Shown here one piece after another: positions 54,588 through 62,861 of a DNA stretch of 64,000 nucleotides. A model generated the notes under the pieces. The model had not been told where the DNA came from and did no database searches. It saw nothing but the letters and a program-made list of their open reading frames with translations. The DNA is taken from positions 124,001-188,000 of the forward strand of contig NZ_FMZV01000009.1 of NCBI RefSeq assembly GCF_900101475.1, in the 5' to 3' direction. How positions within the stretch are numbered: position 1 is the stretch's first letter; every line of letters begins with the position of its first letter. The DNA comes from Ruegeria marina (GTDB lineage Bacteria; Pseudomonadota; Alphaproteobacteria; Rhodobacterales; Rhodobacteraceae). A program made the position numbers and the translations under genes.

Positions 54588-55280
54588 ATGCGCTTTCAAA
54601 CCCCTCTTGTTCCCGCCCGCCTGATCCGCCGCTACAAGCGCTTCCTAGCCGATTGCCGGCTGGAGGACGGACGCGAGGTGACGGCCCATTGCGCCAATCC
54701 CGGCGGCATGATGGGGCTGGCCGAGCCGGGCATGAAAATCTGGCTGGAACCGAACGACGACACGAGGAAGAAGTTGAAGTTCGGCTGGCGGCTGGTCGAT
54801 CACGAGAATGGCCATTTCACCGGTGTCGATACCTCGGTTCCGAACCGGGCGTTGAAGATGGCACTGGAGCGCCGGGAGATACTCGCGCTGGCCGCCTATG
54901 AAACGGTGCGGTCCGAGGTGAAATACGGGCAGAACAGCCGCATCGACTTTGTGCTGAGCCAGCCGGGCCTGCCAGATGCCTATGTCGAGGTGAAAAGCGT
55001 CACGCTGTGCCGCCAGCCGGGTCTTGCCGAGTTTCCCGACAGCGTGACGGCGCGCGGGGCGAAACATCTGGCGGAACTGGCGGCGATGGCGGCGCAGGGA
55101 CACCGGGCGGTGATGCTGTATCTCGTGCAGCGCACGGATTGCGACAGGTTCGCCTTGGCCGCAGATATCGACCCGGCCTATGCGCGGGCCTTTGATGCGG
55201 CCCGGTCCCGAGGCGTGGAAAAGCTGGTTTTTGCAACCCATATCTCTCCCGAAGGGGTCGAAATCGCGAATATGCTTTGA
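54588..55280 (+). CDS. sfsA: Sugar fermentation stimulation protein SfsA
   Basis: The 230-aa protein is a PD-(D/E)xK nuclease-fold protein with an N-terminal OB domain: MRFQTPLVPARLIRRYKRFL, TAHCANPGGMMGL, SRIDFVLSQPGLPDAYVEVK and DSVTARGAKHLAELAAMA. The molecular role is uncertain (linked to maltose metabolism in E. coli). The start at 54588 fits the family; the longer frame overlaps the divergent gene. Confidence 0.95.
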   Translation: MRFQTPLVPARLIRRYKRFLADCRLEDGREVTAHCANPGGMMGLAEPGMKIWLEPNDDTRKKLKFGWRLVDHENGHFTGVDTSVPNRALKMALERREILALAAYETVRSEVKYGQNSRIDFVLSQPGLPDAYVEVKSVTLCRQPGLAEFPDSVTARGAKHLAELAAMAAQGHRAVMLYLVQRTDCDRFALAADIDPAYARAFDAARSRGVEKLVFATHISPEGVEIANML

Positions 55281-55365
55281 CAAATCGTGACGTTGCGCCC
55301 TCTGGCACTTTCTGCACAAGCAGCGTAAAAGATGGATTGCGCTGCAACAATGGAGCCCTGTGCCG

Positions 55366-56181
55366 ATGAAGGAACATCGTGGCCGCCTGACCCGGGATGG
55401 CATCCGCATCTATGAAACCGCTGACTTTGCCGGCATGCACGCGGCAGGGGCGGTTGCGGCCAGGATTCTTGACGACATAGCAGCGCATGTGTTTCCGGGC
55501 CAGACCACGGGCGAGATCGACCGCCTCATCACCGAAATGGTCGAAGCCGCCGGTGCGAAATCAGCGACCATCGGCTACAAGGGCTATCAGCACGCCAGCT
55601 GCATCTCGGTCAACCACGTGGTCTGCCATGGAATCCCCGGCGACAAGCGGCTGAACGATGGGGATATCCTGAACATCGACGTGACCGTGATCGTCGATGG
55701 ATGGTTCGGCGACACCAGCCGGATGTACGTGGCCGGTAAGCTGCCGCGCAAGGCCGAACGGCTGATCCAGGTCACCCATGACGCGCTGTTCAAGGGGATC
55801 GAGATGGTCAAGCCGGGCAATACGTTCGGCGACATCGGCCACGCGATCCAGTCTTATGTCGAGGCGCATCGCATGTCGGTGGTGCGCGATTTCTGCGGGC
55901 ACGGGCTGGGCCAGGTGTTTCATGCACCGCCCAATGTGCTGCACTATGGCCGCCCCGGAACAGGTCCGGTGCTGGAGGAAGGCATGTTCTTCACCATCGA
56001 GCCGATGGTGAACCTTGGCCGCCCCGAGACCAAGACGCTGGCTGATGAATGGACAGCCGTTACCCGCGACAAGTCGCTGTCGGCGCAGTTCGAACATTCG
56101 GTCGGGGTAACGGCGGACGGTGTCGACATCTTTACCCTGTCACCGGGCGGCAAGTTCCACCCGACCTACGATCCATCCTGA
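55366..56181 (+). CDS. map: Methionine aminopeptidase, type I
   Basis: The 271-aa metalloprotease removes the initiator methionine. Metal ligands are visible as Asp in LNIDVTVIVDG, Asp in WFGDTSRM, His in CGHGLGQVFH, Glu in FTIEPMVN and Glu in QFEHSVGV; the substrate His is in HVVCHGIPG. The ATG at 55366 has GGAG ten bases upstream; a GTG at 55360 is less well spaced. Its 3' end overlaps a small ORF on the other strand by 16 bases. Confidence 0.97.
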   Translation: MKEHRGRLTRDGIRIYETADFAGMHAAGAVAARILDDIAAHVFPGQTTGEIDRLITEMVEAAGAKSATIGYKGYQHASCISVNHVVCHGIPGDKRLNDGDILNIDVTVIVDGWFGDTSRMYVAGKLPRKAERLIQVTHDALFKGIEMVKPGNTFGDIGHAIQSYVEAHRMSVVRDFCGHGLGQVFHAPPNVLHYGRPGTGPVLEEGMFFTIEPMVNLGRPETKTLADEWTAVTRDKSLSAQFEHSVGVTADGVDIFTLSPGGKFHPTYDPS

Positions 56182-56345
56182 GCAGCCTGGTCACGCCACA
56201 GGGCAAGCAGCAGCGTTTCCCGTCCCCAGGGGGTGACGGCGTCGCCGATGAAAACGGGGGCGCGTCGCGGTTCGGGATCAGGCGCGGTCGTGGACTGTGG
56301 GGCTGACCGGGTCGAGACAAGCGGTATTCGCAGGACCTGTTCCAT
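56166..56345 (-). CDS. Small protein, 59 aa, downstream of rsmD
   Basis: A 59-codon ORF begins 23 bases after the rsmD stop on the same strand and reads MEQVLRIPLVSTRSAPQSTT at its start and GDAVTPWGRETLLLALWRDQ near the end. The Pro/Ser/Thr-rich first half and Trp-containing amphipathic helix in the second half look protein-like. It fills the gap between rsmD and the convergent map, overlapping map by 16 bases. No clear ribosome-binding site is seen, so it may depend on coupling to rsmD. Function unknown. Confidence 0.5.
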   Translation of the reverse strand: MEQVLRIPLVSTRSAPQSTTAPDPEPRRAPVFIGDAVTPWGRETLLLALWRDQAAQDGS

Positions 56346-56368
56346 GCGGGCAGCTTATCACACGAGGG

Positions 56369-56920
56369 TCAAACTCTCCACATCAGCGAAATATGGGTGT
56401 CGCCATATTTGCGCGCATCATGCAGGGTGAAGCCTTCGGGCGCGGCCATGGGCGCGCTTTCCTCCCACACGATCAAGGCGTTTTCGGCGATCCAGCCGCC
56501 GGCCAGCGCCGCGGCCAAGGCGCGCGCGCCCAATCCCTTGCCATAGGGTGGATCGAGAAAGATCAGATTGCAGGGCAAGCCGGGATTCGGGCCAATCCGG
56601 GTCGCATCGCGACGGATCAGCGTGGTCTGGCCCGCGCTGCGGGTCAGGTCGATGTTCCTAGCGATCAGCCCCTGCGCCACCCTTCCGTCATCGACAAAGG
56701 TGACATGGGCCGCGCCGCGCGACAACGCCTCGAGCCCCAGCGCACCGGTGCCGGCAAAGAGATCGAGCACCTGCGCGCCCTCGATCACGTCGAGATGCGT
56801 CAGCACGCTGAACAGGCTTTCGCGCACGCGGTCGGTGGTGGGGCGCAGATGCGCGCCCGCATCGCCCTTTCCGACCGAGGCCAGCGCCCGGCCCCGGAAA
56901 CTGCCCGCGATGATCCTCAC
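56369..56920 (-). CDS. rsmD: 16S rRNA (guanine966-N2)-methyltransferase RsmD
   Basis: The 183-aa SAM-dependent enzyme has MRIIAGSFRGRALA at the start, RPTTDRVRESLFSVL, motif I VLDLFAGTGALGLEALSRGA and the catalytic FLDPPYGKG. It overlaps the ferredoxin-reductase-type gene upstream (ATGA) and is followed by the 59-aa ORF. Confidence 0.96.
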   Translation of the reverse strand: MRIIAGSFRGRALASVGKGDAGAHLRPTTDRVRESLFSVLTHLDVIEGAQVLDLFAGTGALGLEALSRGAAHVTFVDDGRVAQGLIARNIDLTRSAGQTTLIRRDATRIGPNPGLPCNLIFLDPPYGKGLGARALAAALAGGWIAENALIVWEESAPMAAPEGFTLHDARKYGDTHISLMWRV

Positions 56921-58128
56921 GCCTTGAGCAGCGGTTTCAGGTCCGCCGAAGGATCAGCCACGATGGCCGGATCCGCACTCTTGCCACTTTCGATCAACCG
57001 CTTGCCCACCATATAGGCGCGAGGGTCGTTCATGGCGTCGACGGCCACCAACCGATCGCCGATGTAATACCAGAACGAGACGGTCTGCCCCTCGCCCTGC
57101 CGGGTCACGACCCGGTCGTAGCCGGTGTTCAGCCCGGCGATCTGCAGCTTGACGTCATACTGGTCGGACCAGAACCAGGGCTGCGCGACATAATCCTTGC
57201 CCGCGCCCAGCATGTTCTGCGCCACGATCTCGGCCTGGTCGATGGCGTTGGGCACGCTTTCCAGCCGGATGCGGCTGCCCCTGTAGGGAAAGGAGGCACA
57301 ATCGCCCGCGGCCCAGATCGAATGGTCCGAGGTGCGGCCCTGCGCATCGGTTCTGATGCCATTTTCAAGGGCCAACCCCGCCGCCTCGGCCAGGGCGGTG
57401 GCGGGTGCGATGCCGACGCCAACGACGACGAAATCCACCGGCAGTTCGCTGCCGTCGGTCAGTACCGCGCCGGTGACGCGGCCCTCGGTGCCGGTGAGCC
57501 GGGTCAGGCCTACGCCTTCGCGGATATCGACACCGTGACCGGCATGAAGCGCACGGAAATAGGTGCTGGTTTCGGGGGCGGCGACCCGCTGCAGGATGCG
57601 GTCGGCCATTTCGACCAGCGTTACCTTGACACCGCGCTTGGCGCAGACTGCGGCGGCCTCAAGACCAATGTAACCACCTCCCACGATCAGGGCGCGGGTG
57701 CCCACGGTCACTGCGGGGGCCATCGAGTCGATATCGGCCAGATCGCGCACCACATGCACACCGGCCAGATCGCCGCCGATGGCGGCAGGCAGGCGGCGCG
57801 GCTCGGACCCGGTGGTCAGGGCCAGCTGGTCATAGGCGATGACTTCGTCGCCAAGGGAAACGGTCTTGCCCACCGGGTCGATCGCGGTAACGCGCGCGCC
57901 CAAACGCAAGGTGATGTTCTGTTCGGCATAGAAAGTCTCTGGACGCAGGAACAGGCGTTCTTTCTCCATCTCGCCCAGCAGATAGGCCTTGCTGAGCGGC
58001 GGGCGCTGATAGGGGGGCACCGGTTCGGCACCGATCAAGGTGATTTTTCCTTCGAACCCGTCCTTGCGCAGCCGCGCCACCAGAGACGCCCCGGCCTGCC
58101 CGGCGCCAATCACAACAAAATGGCTCAT
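56917..58128 (-). CDS. FAD-dependent ferredoxin/rubredoxin reductase
   Basis: The 403-aa protein is a pyridine nucleotide-disulfide oxidoreductase of the BphA4/ThcD/putidaredoxin reductase type: FAD motif VVIGAGQAGASL (4-15), NAD motif IVGGGYIGLEAAAVCAKRGV (about 150), and the second FAD motif in WAAGDCASFPYRG. It passes electrons from NAD(P)H to a ferredoxin. No ferredoxin, P450 or Rieske oxygenase gene is adjacent, so its partner is elsewhere. It is divergent from the peroxiredoxin gene (97 bases). Confidence 0.92.
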   Translation of the reverse strand: MSHFVVIGAGQAGASLVARLRKDGFEGKITLIGAEPVPPYQRPPLSKAYLLGEMEKERLFLRPETFYAEQNITLRLGARVTAIDPVGKTVSLGDEVIAYDQLALTTGSEPRRLPAAIGGDLAGVHVVRDLADIDSMAPAVTVGTRALIVGGGYIGLEAAAVCAKRGVKVTLVEMADRILQRVAAPETSTYFRALHAGHGVDIREGVGLTRLTGTEGRVTGAVLTDGSELPVDFVVVGVGIAPATALAEAAGLALENGIRTDAQGRTSDHSIWAAGDCASFPYRGSRIRLESVPNAIDQAEIVAQNMLGAGKDYVAQPWFWSDQYDVKLQIAGLNTGYDRVVTRQGEGQTVSFWYYIGDRLVAVDAMNDPRAYMVGKRLIESGKSADPAIVADPSADLKPLLKA

Positions 58129-58225
58129 GTTCCTCCCGCCCTTCGATTTCCCGTGGCCTTGTGCATTCCGTCAGCTATATGCCGTAGGGACTGCTTCCGC
58201 AAATCCAACAACGAGGTTCAAAGCG

Positions 58226-58711
58226 ATGATTTCAGTCGGTGACACGCTGCCCGATGCCGAGTTCATGATCTTCAGCGACAAGGGGCCCGAGACAGTTGAT
58301 CTCGGCGCCAAACTCAAGGGGCGCAAGGTCGTGATGTTCGGCCTGCCGGGGGCATTTACCCGTGGGTGCTCGATGACCCATCTGCCCAGCTTCATCCGCA
58401 CCCGCGCGGCGATGGCCGAAAAAGGCGTGGACGAGGTGATCTGCATTTCCGTGAACGACCCGTTCGTGATGACGGCCTGGGGCCAGCAGAGCGGCGCCAC
58501 CGAGGCCGGGATCACCATGCTGGCGGATCCGACCGCTGCGTTCACCAAGGCTATCGGGCTTGCGTTCGATGCTCCGGTGGTGGGGCTTTACGATCGCTGC
58601 CAGCGCTTCGCCCTCCTGGCCGAGGACGGGGTGGTGAAGGTGCTCAACCTCGAAAAGGAAGCCGGCGCCTGCAAGCTGACCGTGGGTGAAGAGCTGCTGG
58701 AGCAGATCTGA
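58226..58711 (+). CDS. Peroxiredoxin, Prx5-type
   Basis: The 161-aa thiol peroxidase has the peroxidatic Cys in PGAFTRGCSMTHLP (the more usual form is FTPTCS) and the family ADPTAAFTKAIGLAFDAP. Other Cys (YDRCQRF, GACKLT) may resolve the disulfide. It reduces hydrogen peroxide or organic peroxides, probably with glutaredoxin or thioredoxin. It stands alone, with a strong hairpin after the stop. Confidence 0.92.
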   Translation: MISVGDTLPDAEFMIFSDKGPETVDLGAKLKGRKVVMFGLPGAFTRGCSMTHLPSFIRTRAAMAEKGVDEVICISVNDPFVMTAWGQQSGATEAGITMLADPTAAFTKAIGLAFDAPVVGLYDRCQRFALLAEDGVVKVLNLEKEAGACKLTVGEELLEQI

Positions 58712-58717
58712 ACAGCG

Positions 58718-58739
58718 GCCGGGCGGACAGCCGCCCGGC
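58718..58739. terminator. Hairpin between convergent prx and phhB genes
   Basis: GCCGGGCGG (58718-58726) pairs perfectly with CCGCCCGGC (58731-58739) around a 4-base loop. No U-tract follows on either strand, so it is a terminator-like stem rather than a classic intrinsic terminator. Confidence 0.5.
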
Positions 58740-58747
58740 AAACCTTG

Positions 58748-59041
58748 CTACCGCAGACTGTCCATTTTGCGGGCAAGTTTCGCATCGAGCGCGCTGAGGC
58801 CGCCGACGTCGTGTGTGGTGAGCACTACATCGACCTTGCCATAGACGTTGCACCATTCCGGATGGTGGTTCCATTTCTCGGCCCAGATCGCCACACGCAT
58901 CATCCAGCCGATGGCATCGACGAAATTGTCGAAATGAAACGTCTTGGTGATCGCGTCCCGGCCCTGGGCCATGGACCAGCCATTGGACAAAAGCGGGTCC
59001 AGCAGCGGCCCGCGGGTTCCCTCGGACAAACGTTCGGTCAT
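58748..59041 (-). CDS. phhB: Pterin-4a-carbinolamine dehydratase
   Basis: The 97-aa protein has the motif [20 protein letters not shown] (catalytic His pair) and [15 protein letters not shown]. It recycles the pterin cofactor of aromatic amino acid hydroxylases or aids molybdopterin synthesis. No hydroxylase gene is adjacent. It overlaps the COG3146 gene (ATGA). Confidence 0.94.
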   Translation of the reverse strand: MTERLSEGTRGPLLDPLLSNGWSMAQGRDAITKTFHFDNFVDAIGWMMRVAIWAEKWNHHPEWCNVYGKVDVVLTTHDVGGLSALDAKLARKMDSLR

Positions 59042-60225
59042 TGCTGTTCCTCCACTTGCATCTTTCTGAACGGACCGTAATCCGTCAGTATCTCGATTTC
59101 CTCGTCGACTGCCGCACCTTCGGCTTCGAGATAACGGGCGACCGCATTGGCAAAGCCCGGATCGCCGACCCAGTGCAGGCTATGGGTGCGGGTCGGCAGG
59201 TATCCGCGCGCCAGCTTGTGTTCGCCCTGTGCTCCGGCCTCGACTCGGGTCAGGCCATGCGCGATGGCCCAATCGATGGCCTGATAATAGCACAGTTCGA
59301 AATGTAGGCATGGGTGATGTTCGGTGCAGCCCCAGTATCGGCCAAACAGCGTTTCCCGTCCGACGAAGTTGAGCGCGCCGGCAACTGCTTGGCCGTCACG
59401 CTCGGCCAGTATCAGCACAATGTCATCGGCCATGGTTTCGTGCACAAGGTCGAAAAACCCTCGAGTCAGGTAGGGCGAGCCCCATTTGCGCGCGCCGGTA
59501 TCCTGGTAGAAACGCCAGAAGGCATCCCAGTGTTCGGGTTTCAGCGCGCTGCCGGTCAATGATCGGATATGGCCGCCGAATCCCTGCGCCTGGGCGCGCT
59601 CCCTGCGGATCGTCTTGCGTTTGCGCGACGAGAGCGCGGCAAGGAAGCCGTTGAAATCGGAATAGCCGTCGTTGAGCCAGTGAAACTGCTGGGTGACGCG
59701 GTGCATCAGCCCCATCTGGCGGCCGGCCTCTGCCTCGGACGCTGTACAGAAAGTAATATGAAGGCTGGAGATGGTGTTGCCGGACGCCAGTTGCACCGCC
59801 CCCTGCACCAGCGCAGACTGGCCGATCTCCTCATAGCCGGGCCGGACCAGCAGGCGGCGCCCGGTCGCGGGGGTAAAGGGCACGGCGATCTGAAGCTTGG
59901 GGTAGTAATGGCCGCCTGCCCGCTCATAGGCATGGGCCCAACTGTGGTCGAAGATGTATTCGCCCTGGCTGTGGGATTTGACGTACATCGGCGCGGCGCC
60001 GATCATCATGCCGTCCAGATGGGCGGTCAGGTATTGCGGTTGCCAGCCGGTTCCGCGTCCGACCGAGCCGCTGTCTTCCAGCGCCCTGAGAAATCGATAC
60101 GTGGTGAACGGGTCAAGCGGGCGCCCCCCATTCGCGGTTTCGGGGCAGGCGCAGGCGTCCCACTCCGCCGCTGCGATGTCGCCCAGCGACCGCAGCACCC
60201 GTACCTCGATCTGTGCCTGATCCAT
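59038..60225 (-). CDS. COG3146/DUF482-family protein, FemAB/GNAT-like
   Basis: The 395-aa protein belongs to a family of GNAT-fold proteins resembling Fem peptidyltransferases: [80 protein letters not shown] and [20 protein letters not shown]. The true reaction is unknown. The start at 60225 has GGGAG ten bases upstream. Coupled to phhB by overlap. Confidence 0.88.
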   Translation of the reverse strand: MDQAQIEVRVLRSLGDIAAAEWDACACPETANGGRPLDPFTTYRFLRALEDSGSVGRGTGWQPQYLTAHLDGMMIGAAPMYVKSHSQGEYIFDHSWAHAYERAGGHYYPKLQIAVPFTPATGRRLLVRPGYEEIGQSALVQGAVQLASGNTISSLHITFCTASEAEAGRQMGLMHRVTQQFHWLNDGYSDFNGFLAALSSRKRKTIRRERAQAQGFGGHIRSLTGSALKPEHWDAFWRFYQDTGARKWGSPYLTRGFFDLVHETMADDIVLILAERDGQAVAGALNFVGRETLFGRYWGCTEHHPCLHFELCYYQAIDWAIAHGLTRVEAGAQGEHKLARGYLPTRTHSLHWVGDPGFANAVARYLEAEGAAVDEEIEILTDYGPFRKMQVEEQQ

Positions 60226-60271
60226 GCGCCGGCTCCCTTCCTCCCTCAATCTGTGGTCAGGGCGGGCAGGA

Positions 60272-61030
60272 TCAAGCCGGGTACCCTTCGAAGGTTATGT
60301 TGTCGGCGACGGTCCTTGCCTCGGCCTCTTGCCGGGCCGAGCGGACCGTCCAGCACAGAATCGGAACGCCGCGCGCCTTGAGTTCCGCAACCCGGGGGCG
60401 GCCGAGGTCTTCGACCTCGTGGCTGATGAAGGCGCTGGCGGTGCGATCGAAATCGGGAATGCCGCGCAGGCGGTCGCAGGTTGCCACGGACAGCGGCCAG
60501 TCCTCGGGGTCATAGGCGCTGGTGACAAGGCCGCGCGGCAGTTCAGGCGCAAGCCGGGCCATCGCGGCGATGCTATGGGGGTTGAAAGACATGACGGCCA
60601 CAGGCCCCTGGTACCCGGAGAGGGCGTCAGCAGCCGCCTGTTCCAGCGGGCCAACATCTGGCCCCATGCCGCCATCCTGATCCTTGAGTTCGATCAGCAG
60701 CGCCACGCGGCCGGCCACCAGATCAAGGATTTCGGAAAGGGTCGGAATACCCTCGCCGTCACCATTCAGCAGGGCCATGCCCGCCGCCTCGGCGGCGCTG
60801 ATCTTGCGTATCGCGCCGGGATGACCCGTCAGCCGGCGCAAGTCGTAGTCGTGGAACACCATTGCCTGCCCGTCGGCAGTCAGTTGCAGGTCGATCTCGA
60901 TCCCGTAGCCTGCTTCGATCGCCGCGCGGATTGCCGCGCGGCTGTTTTCGGGCCGGCCGAGGGCGGTATCGTGAAAACCACGGTGCGCGATCGGTGCGTC
61001 CAGAAATGCGGCGGGCAGGGCTGGTGTCAT
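60272..61030 (-). CDS. Glycerophosphodiester phosphodiesterase
   Basis: The 252-aa TIM-barrel enzyme has the GDPD motifs IAHRGFHDTALGRPENS, IEIDLQLTADGQAMVFHDYD and LLIELKDQDGG (metal ligands Glu, Asp, Glu; catalytic His pair). No signal peptide, so it should be cytosolic. It overlaps RidA (ATGA). The 46-base gap to the next gene has no terminator-like stem with a U-tract. Confidence 0.92.
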   Translation of the reverse strand: MTPALPAAFLDAPIAHRGFHDTALGRPENSRAAIRAAIEAGYGIEIDLQLTADGQAMVFHDYDLRRLTGHPGAIRKISAAEAAGMALLNGDGEGIPTLSEILDLVAGRVALLIELKDQDGGMGPDVGPLEQAAADALSGYQGPVAVMSFNPHSIAAMARLAPELPRGLVTSAYDPEDWPLSVATCDRLRGIPDFDRTASAFISHEVEDLGRPRVAELKARGVPILCWTVRSARQEAEARTVADNITFEGYPA

Positions 61031-61485
61031 TTGACTTCGAAAATGCCTTCGATCTCGACCGCGACTCCCAGCGGCAGGGCTGCGGCGCTGACTGCCGAAC
61101 GCGAATGCCGCCCGGCATCACCCAGTACCTCGACCAGGAAGTCGGAGGCGCCGTTGATGACCTGCGGCTGGTTGGTGAAATCGGCGGTGGAGTTGACGAA
61201 TCCGGTCAGCTTGACGACGCGGACCAGCTGATCGAAATCTCCGCCGCAGGCTGCCTTGACTTGTGCCAGCAGGTTGATCGCGCAGCGCCGTGCTGCGGCG
61301 GCCCCGCCGGCGACATCCATATCGTCACCCAGCTTGCCGATGATCAGCCCGTTTTCGTCGTTCGAGATCTGGCCCGAGACATAGACGATGTTGCCCACCT
61401 TGACGAAGGGTACATAGTTGGCTGCCGGGGCCGGTGCATTGGGCAGGGTCACGCCCAGACTGGCCAGTTTATCCTCGATCCCCAT
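61027..61485 (-). CDS. RidA/YjgF-family reactive-intermediate deaminase-like protein
   Basis: The 152-aa protein belongs to the larger RidA subgroup: LASLGVTLPNAPAPAANYVP, GNIVYVSGQISND, AARRCAINLLAQVKAACGG and HSRSAVSAAALPLGVAVEIE (with the conserved Arg). RidA proteins hydrolyse enamine/imine intermediates; whether this subgroup does so is less clear. It precedes and overlaps the GDPD gene. Confidence 0.9.
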   Translation of the reverse strand: MGIEDKLASLGVTLPNAPAPAANYVPFVKVGNIVYVSGQISNDENGLIIGKLGDDMDVAGGAAAARRCAINLLAQVKAACGGDFDQLVRVVKLTGFVNSTADFTNQPQVINGASDFLVEVLGDAGRHSRSAVSAAALPLGVAVEIEGIFEVK

Positions 61486-61514
61486 GGTGCGGATCCTCCT
61501 TTTGGCTTTTGATC

Positions 61515-61543
61515 GCGCGGACGCTAGCGGGGAACGTCCGCGC
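61515..61543 (-). other. Hairpin in the gap after the secretion adaptor gene
   Basis: GCGCGGACG (61515-61523) pairs perfectly with CGTCCGCGC (61535-61543) around an 11-base loop, 16 bases after the adaptor stop. The minus strand continues A-rich, not U-rich, so it is not a classic terminator. Confidence 0.4.
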
Positions 61544-61559
61544 CGAAAAGGGCCAAAGT

Positions 61560-62861
61560 TCAGGTTTCCCGGAACGCCTTGGTGAAATAATCGGCCAGCG
61601 GCTTGACCAGATAATAGATTGGCGACTGGTCTGCGGTCCGGATGAACGCCTCGACCGGCATGCCGGGTATCAGCACCGCCCCCTCGGGCAGCTTGTCTGT
61701 CTCGCCCTCTTTCAACTCGATTTCAGCGCGGTAGTATGACATCTGGCTTGCGTCGTCGATAAAGGCGTCGGCGGACACCTGTGTCACCGTGCCGACCAGT
61801 TCGGGCGTCTGTCGCTGGTCCAGCGCCGAGAACCGCAACATGACTGGCTGGCCAACGTGGATCTGGTCGATGTGGATGGTTTCGACCCGTGCTGCGATGA
61901 CAAGCGGCCGGTCTTGCGGAACAAGGAACAGAACCGGATCCGCGGGCCGGATAACGGATCGCGGTGTGTGCACCTGCAGACCATAAACGATCCCTGAAAC
62001 CGGCGCCTTGATGTCCAGGCGCGAAAGTTGTTCCTGCAAGGATCGGCGTTGTTCGGCCAGTTCGAGTTCGCGGTACTGCAGGTCGCGCAGGCGGGTGATT
62101 GCCTCTTCGCGCTGACGGGTGCCGAGCTTCAGGATCTCGATGTCGATCTCGGTGATACGCCCCTCTTGCTGGGCTTTCGCCGCGATCAACTCGCCCAGCG
62201 AGCCTTCGAGATCGGCCTTTGTGCGTTCCAGGCTCAGCACGCGCGTAGCTTGTGCAAGGCCCTTGTCGAGCAGGGATTTCTGGTTCACCAATTCGGCTTC
62301 GATCAGCTTCAACTGCGCTTCGCGCGAGCGTTGTTGTGCCTCGACGCCCTCGATCTGGTTCCCGATCTGGCCGCGGCGTTTTTCCAGTTGTTCGGTTTCC
62401 TTGGCAATCGATTCCTGCCGCGCCTTGAAAAGGCGCACCTGCCCGTCGATCAGTTCCGCGACCTCCGGACGGTTGGCGGCGGCTTCGAGCAACTCGCTAT
62501 CAAAGGAGATTGTGTCGGTTCCGTCACGCTCGGCCTCCAGCCGACCGCGGCGGGCGATCAGTTCGAAAAGCTGGCCTTCGACGATCAACAGTTGCGAGTT
62601 GAGCAATTTGCTGTCGAGCCTGATCAGGGTCTGACCCTCGGGGACCGTGTCGCCTTCGTCGACCAGGATTTCGGCAACAACGCCGCCGTCGAGATGCTGC
62701 ACAACCTGACGATTGCGATCTACCTCGATCCTGCCGCTGGCGACGACCGCGCCGGCGATCTGGCTCATCACAGCCCAGGTTCCAAATCCGCCGACCAGGA
62801 TCAGCAGGCCGATAATGCCGACAATGATAGGTTTTCGGGCGGAAAAACGGTCTTCGCTCAT
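61560..62861 (-). CDS. Type I secretion membrane fusion protein (HlyD/PrtE family)
   Basis: The 433-aa adaptor has one N-terminal membrane segment ([20 protein letters not shown], about 12-31), a biotinyl-lipoyl half-motif ([20 protein letters not shown]), a long coiled coil (about 110-285, [19 protein letters not shown]) and the second half-motif [14 protein letters not shown] followed by a beta-barrel domain. It bridges the ABC exporter and the outer-membrane channel. It overlaps the exporter gene (ATGA). The outer-membrane TolC partner is not in the window. Confidence 0.94.
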   Translation of the reverse strand: MSEDRFSARKPIIVGIIGLLILVGGFGTWAVMSQIAGAVVASGRIEVDRNRQVVQHLDGGVVAEILVDEGDTVPEGQTLIRLDSKLLNSQLLIVEGQLFELIARRGRLEAERDGTDTISFDSELLEAAANRPEVAELIDGQVRLFKARQESIAKETEQLEKRRGQIGNQIEGVEAQQRSREAQLKLIEAELVNQKSLLDKGLAQATRVLSLERTKADLEGSLGELIAAKAQQEGRITEIDIEILKLGTRQREEAITRLRDLQYRELELAEQRRSLQEQLSRLDIKAPVSGIVYGLQVHTPRSVIRPADPVLFLVPQDRPLVIAARVETIHIDQIHVGQPVMLRFSALDQRQTPELVGTVTQVSADAFIDDASQMSYYRAEIELKEGETDKLPEGAVLIPGMPVEAFIRTADQSPIYYLVKPLADYFTKAFRET

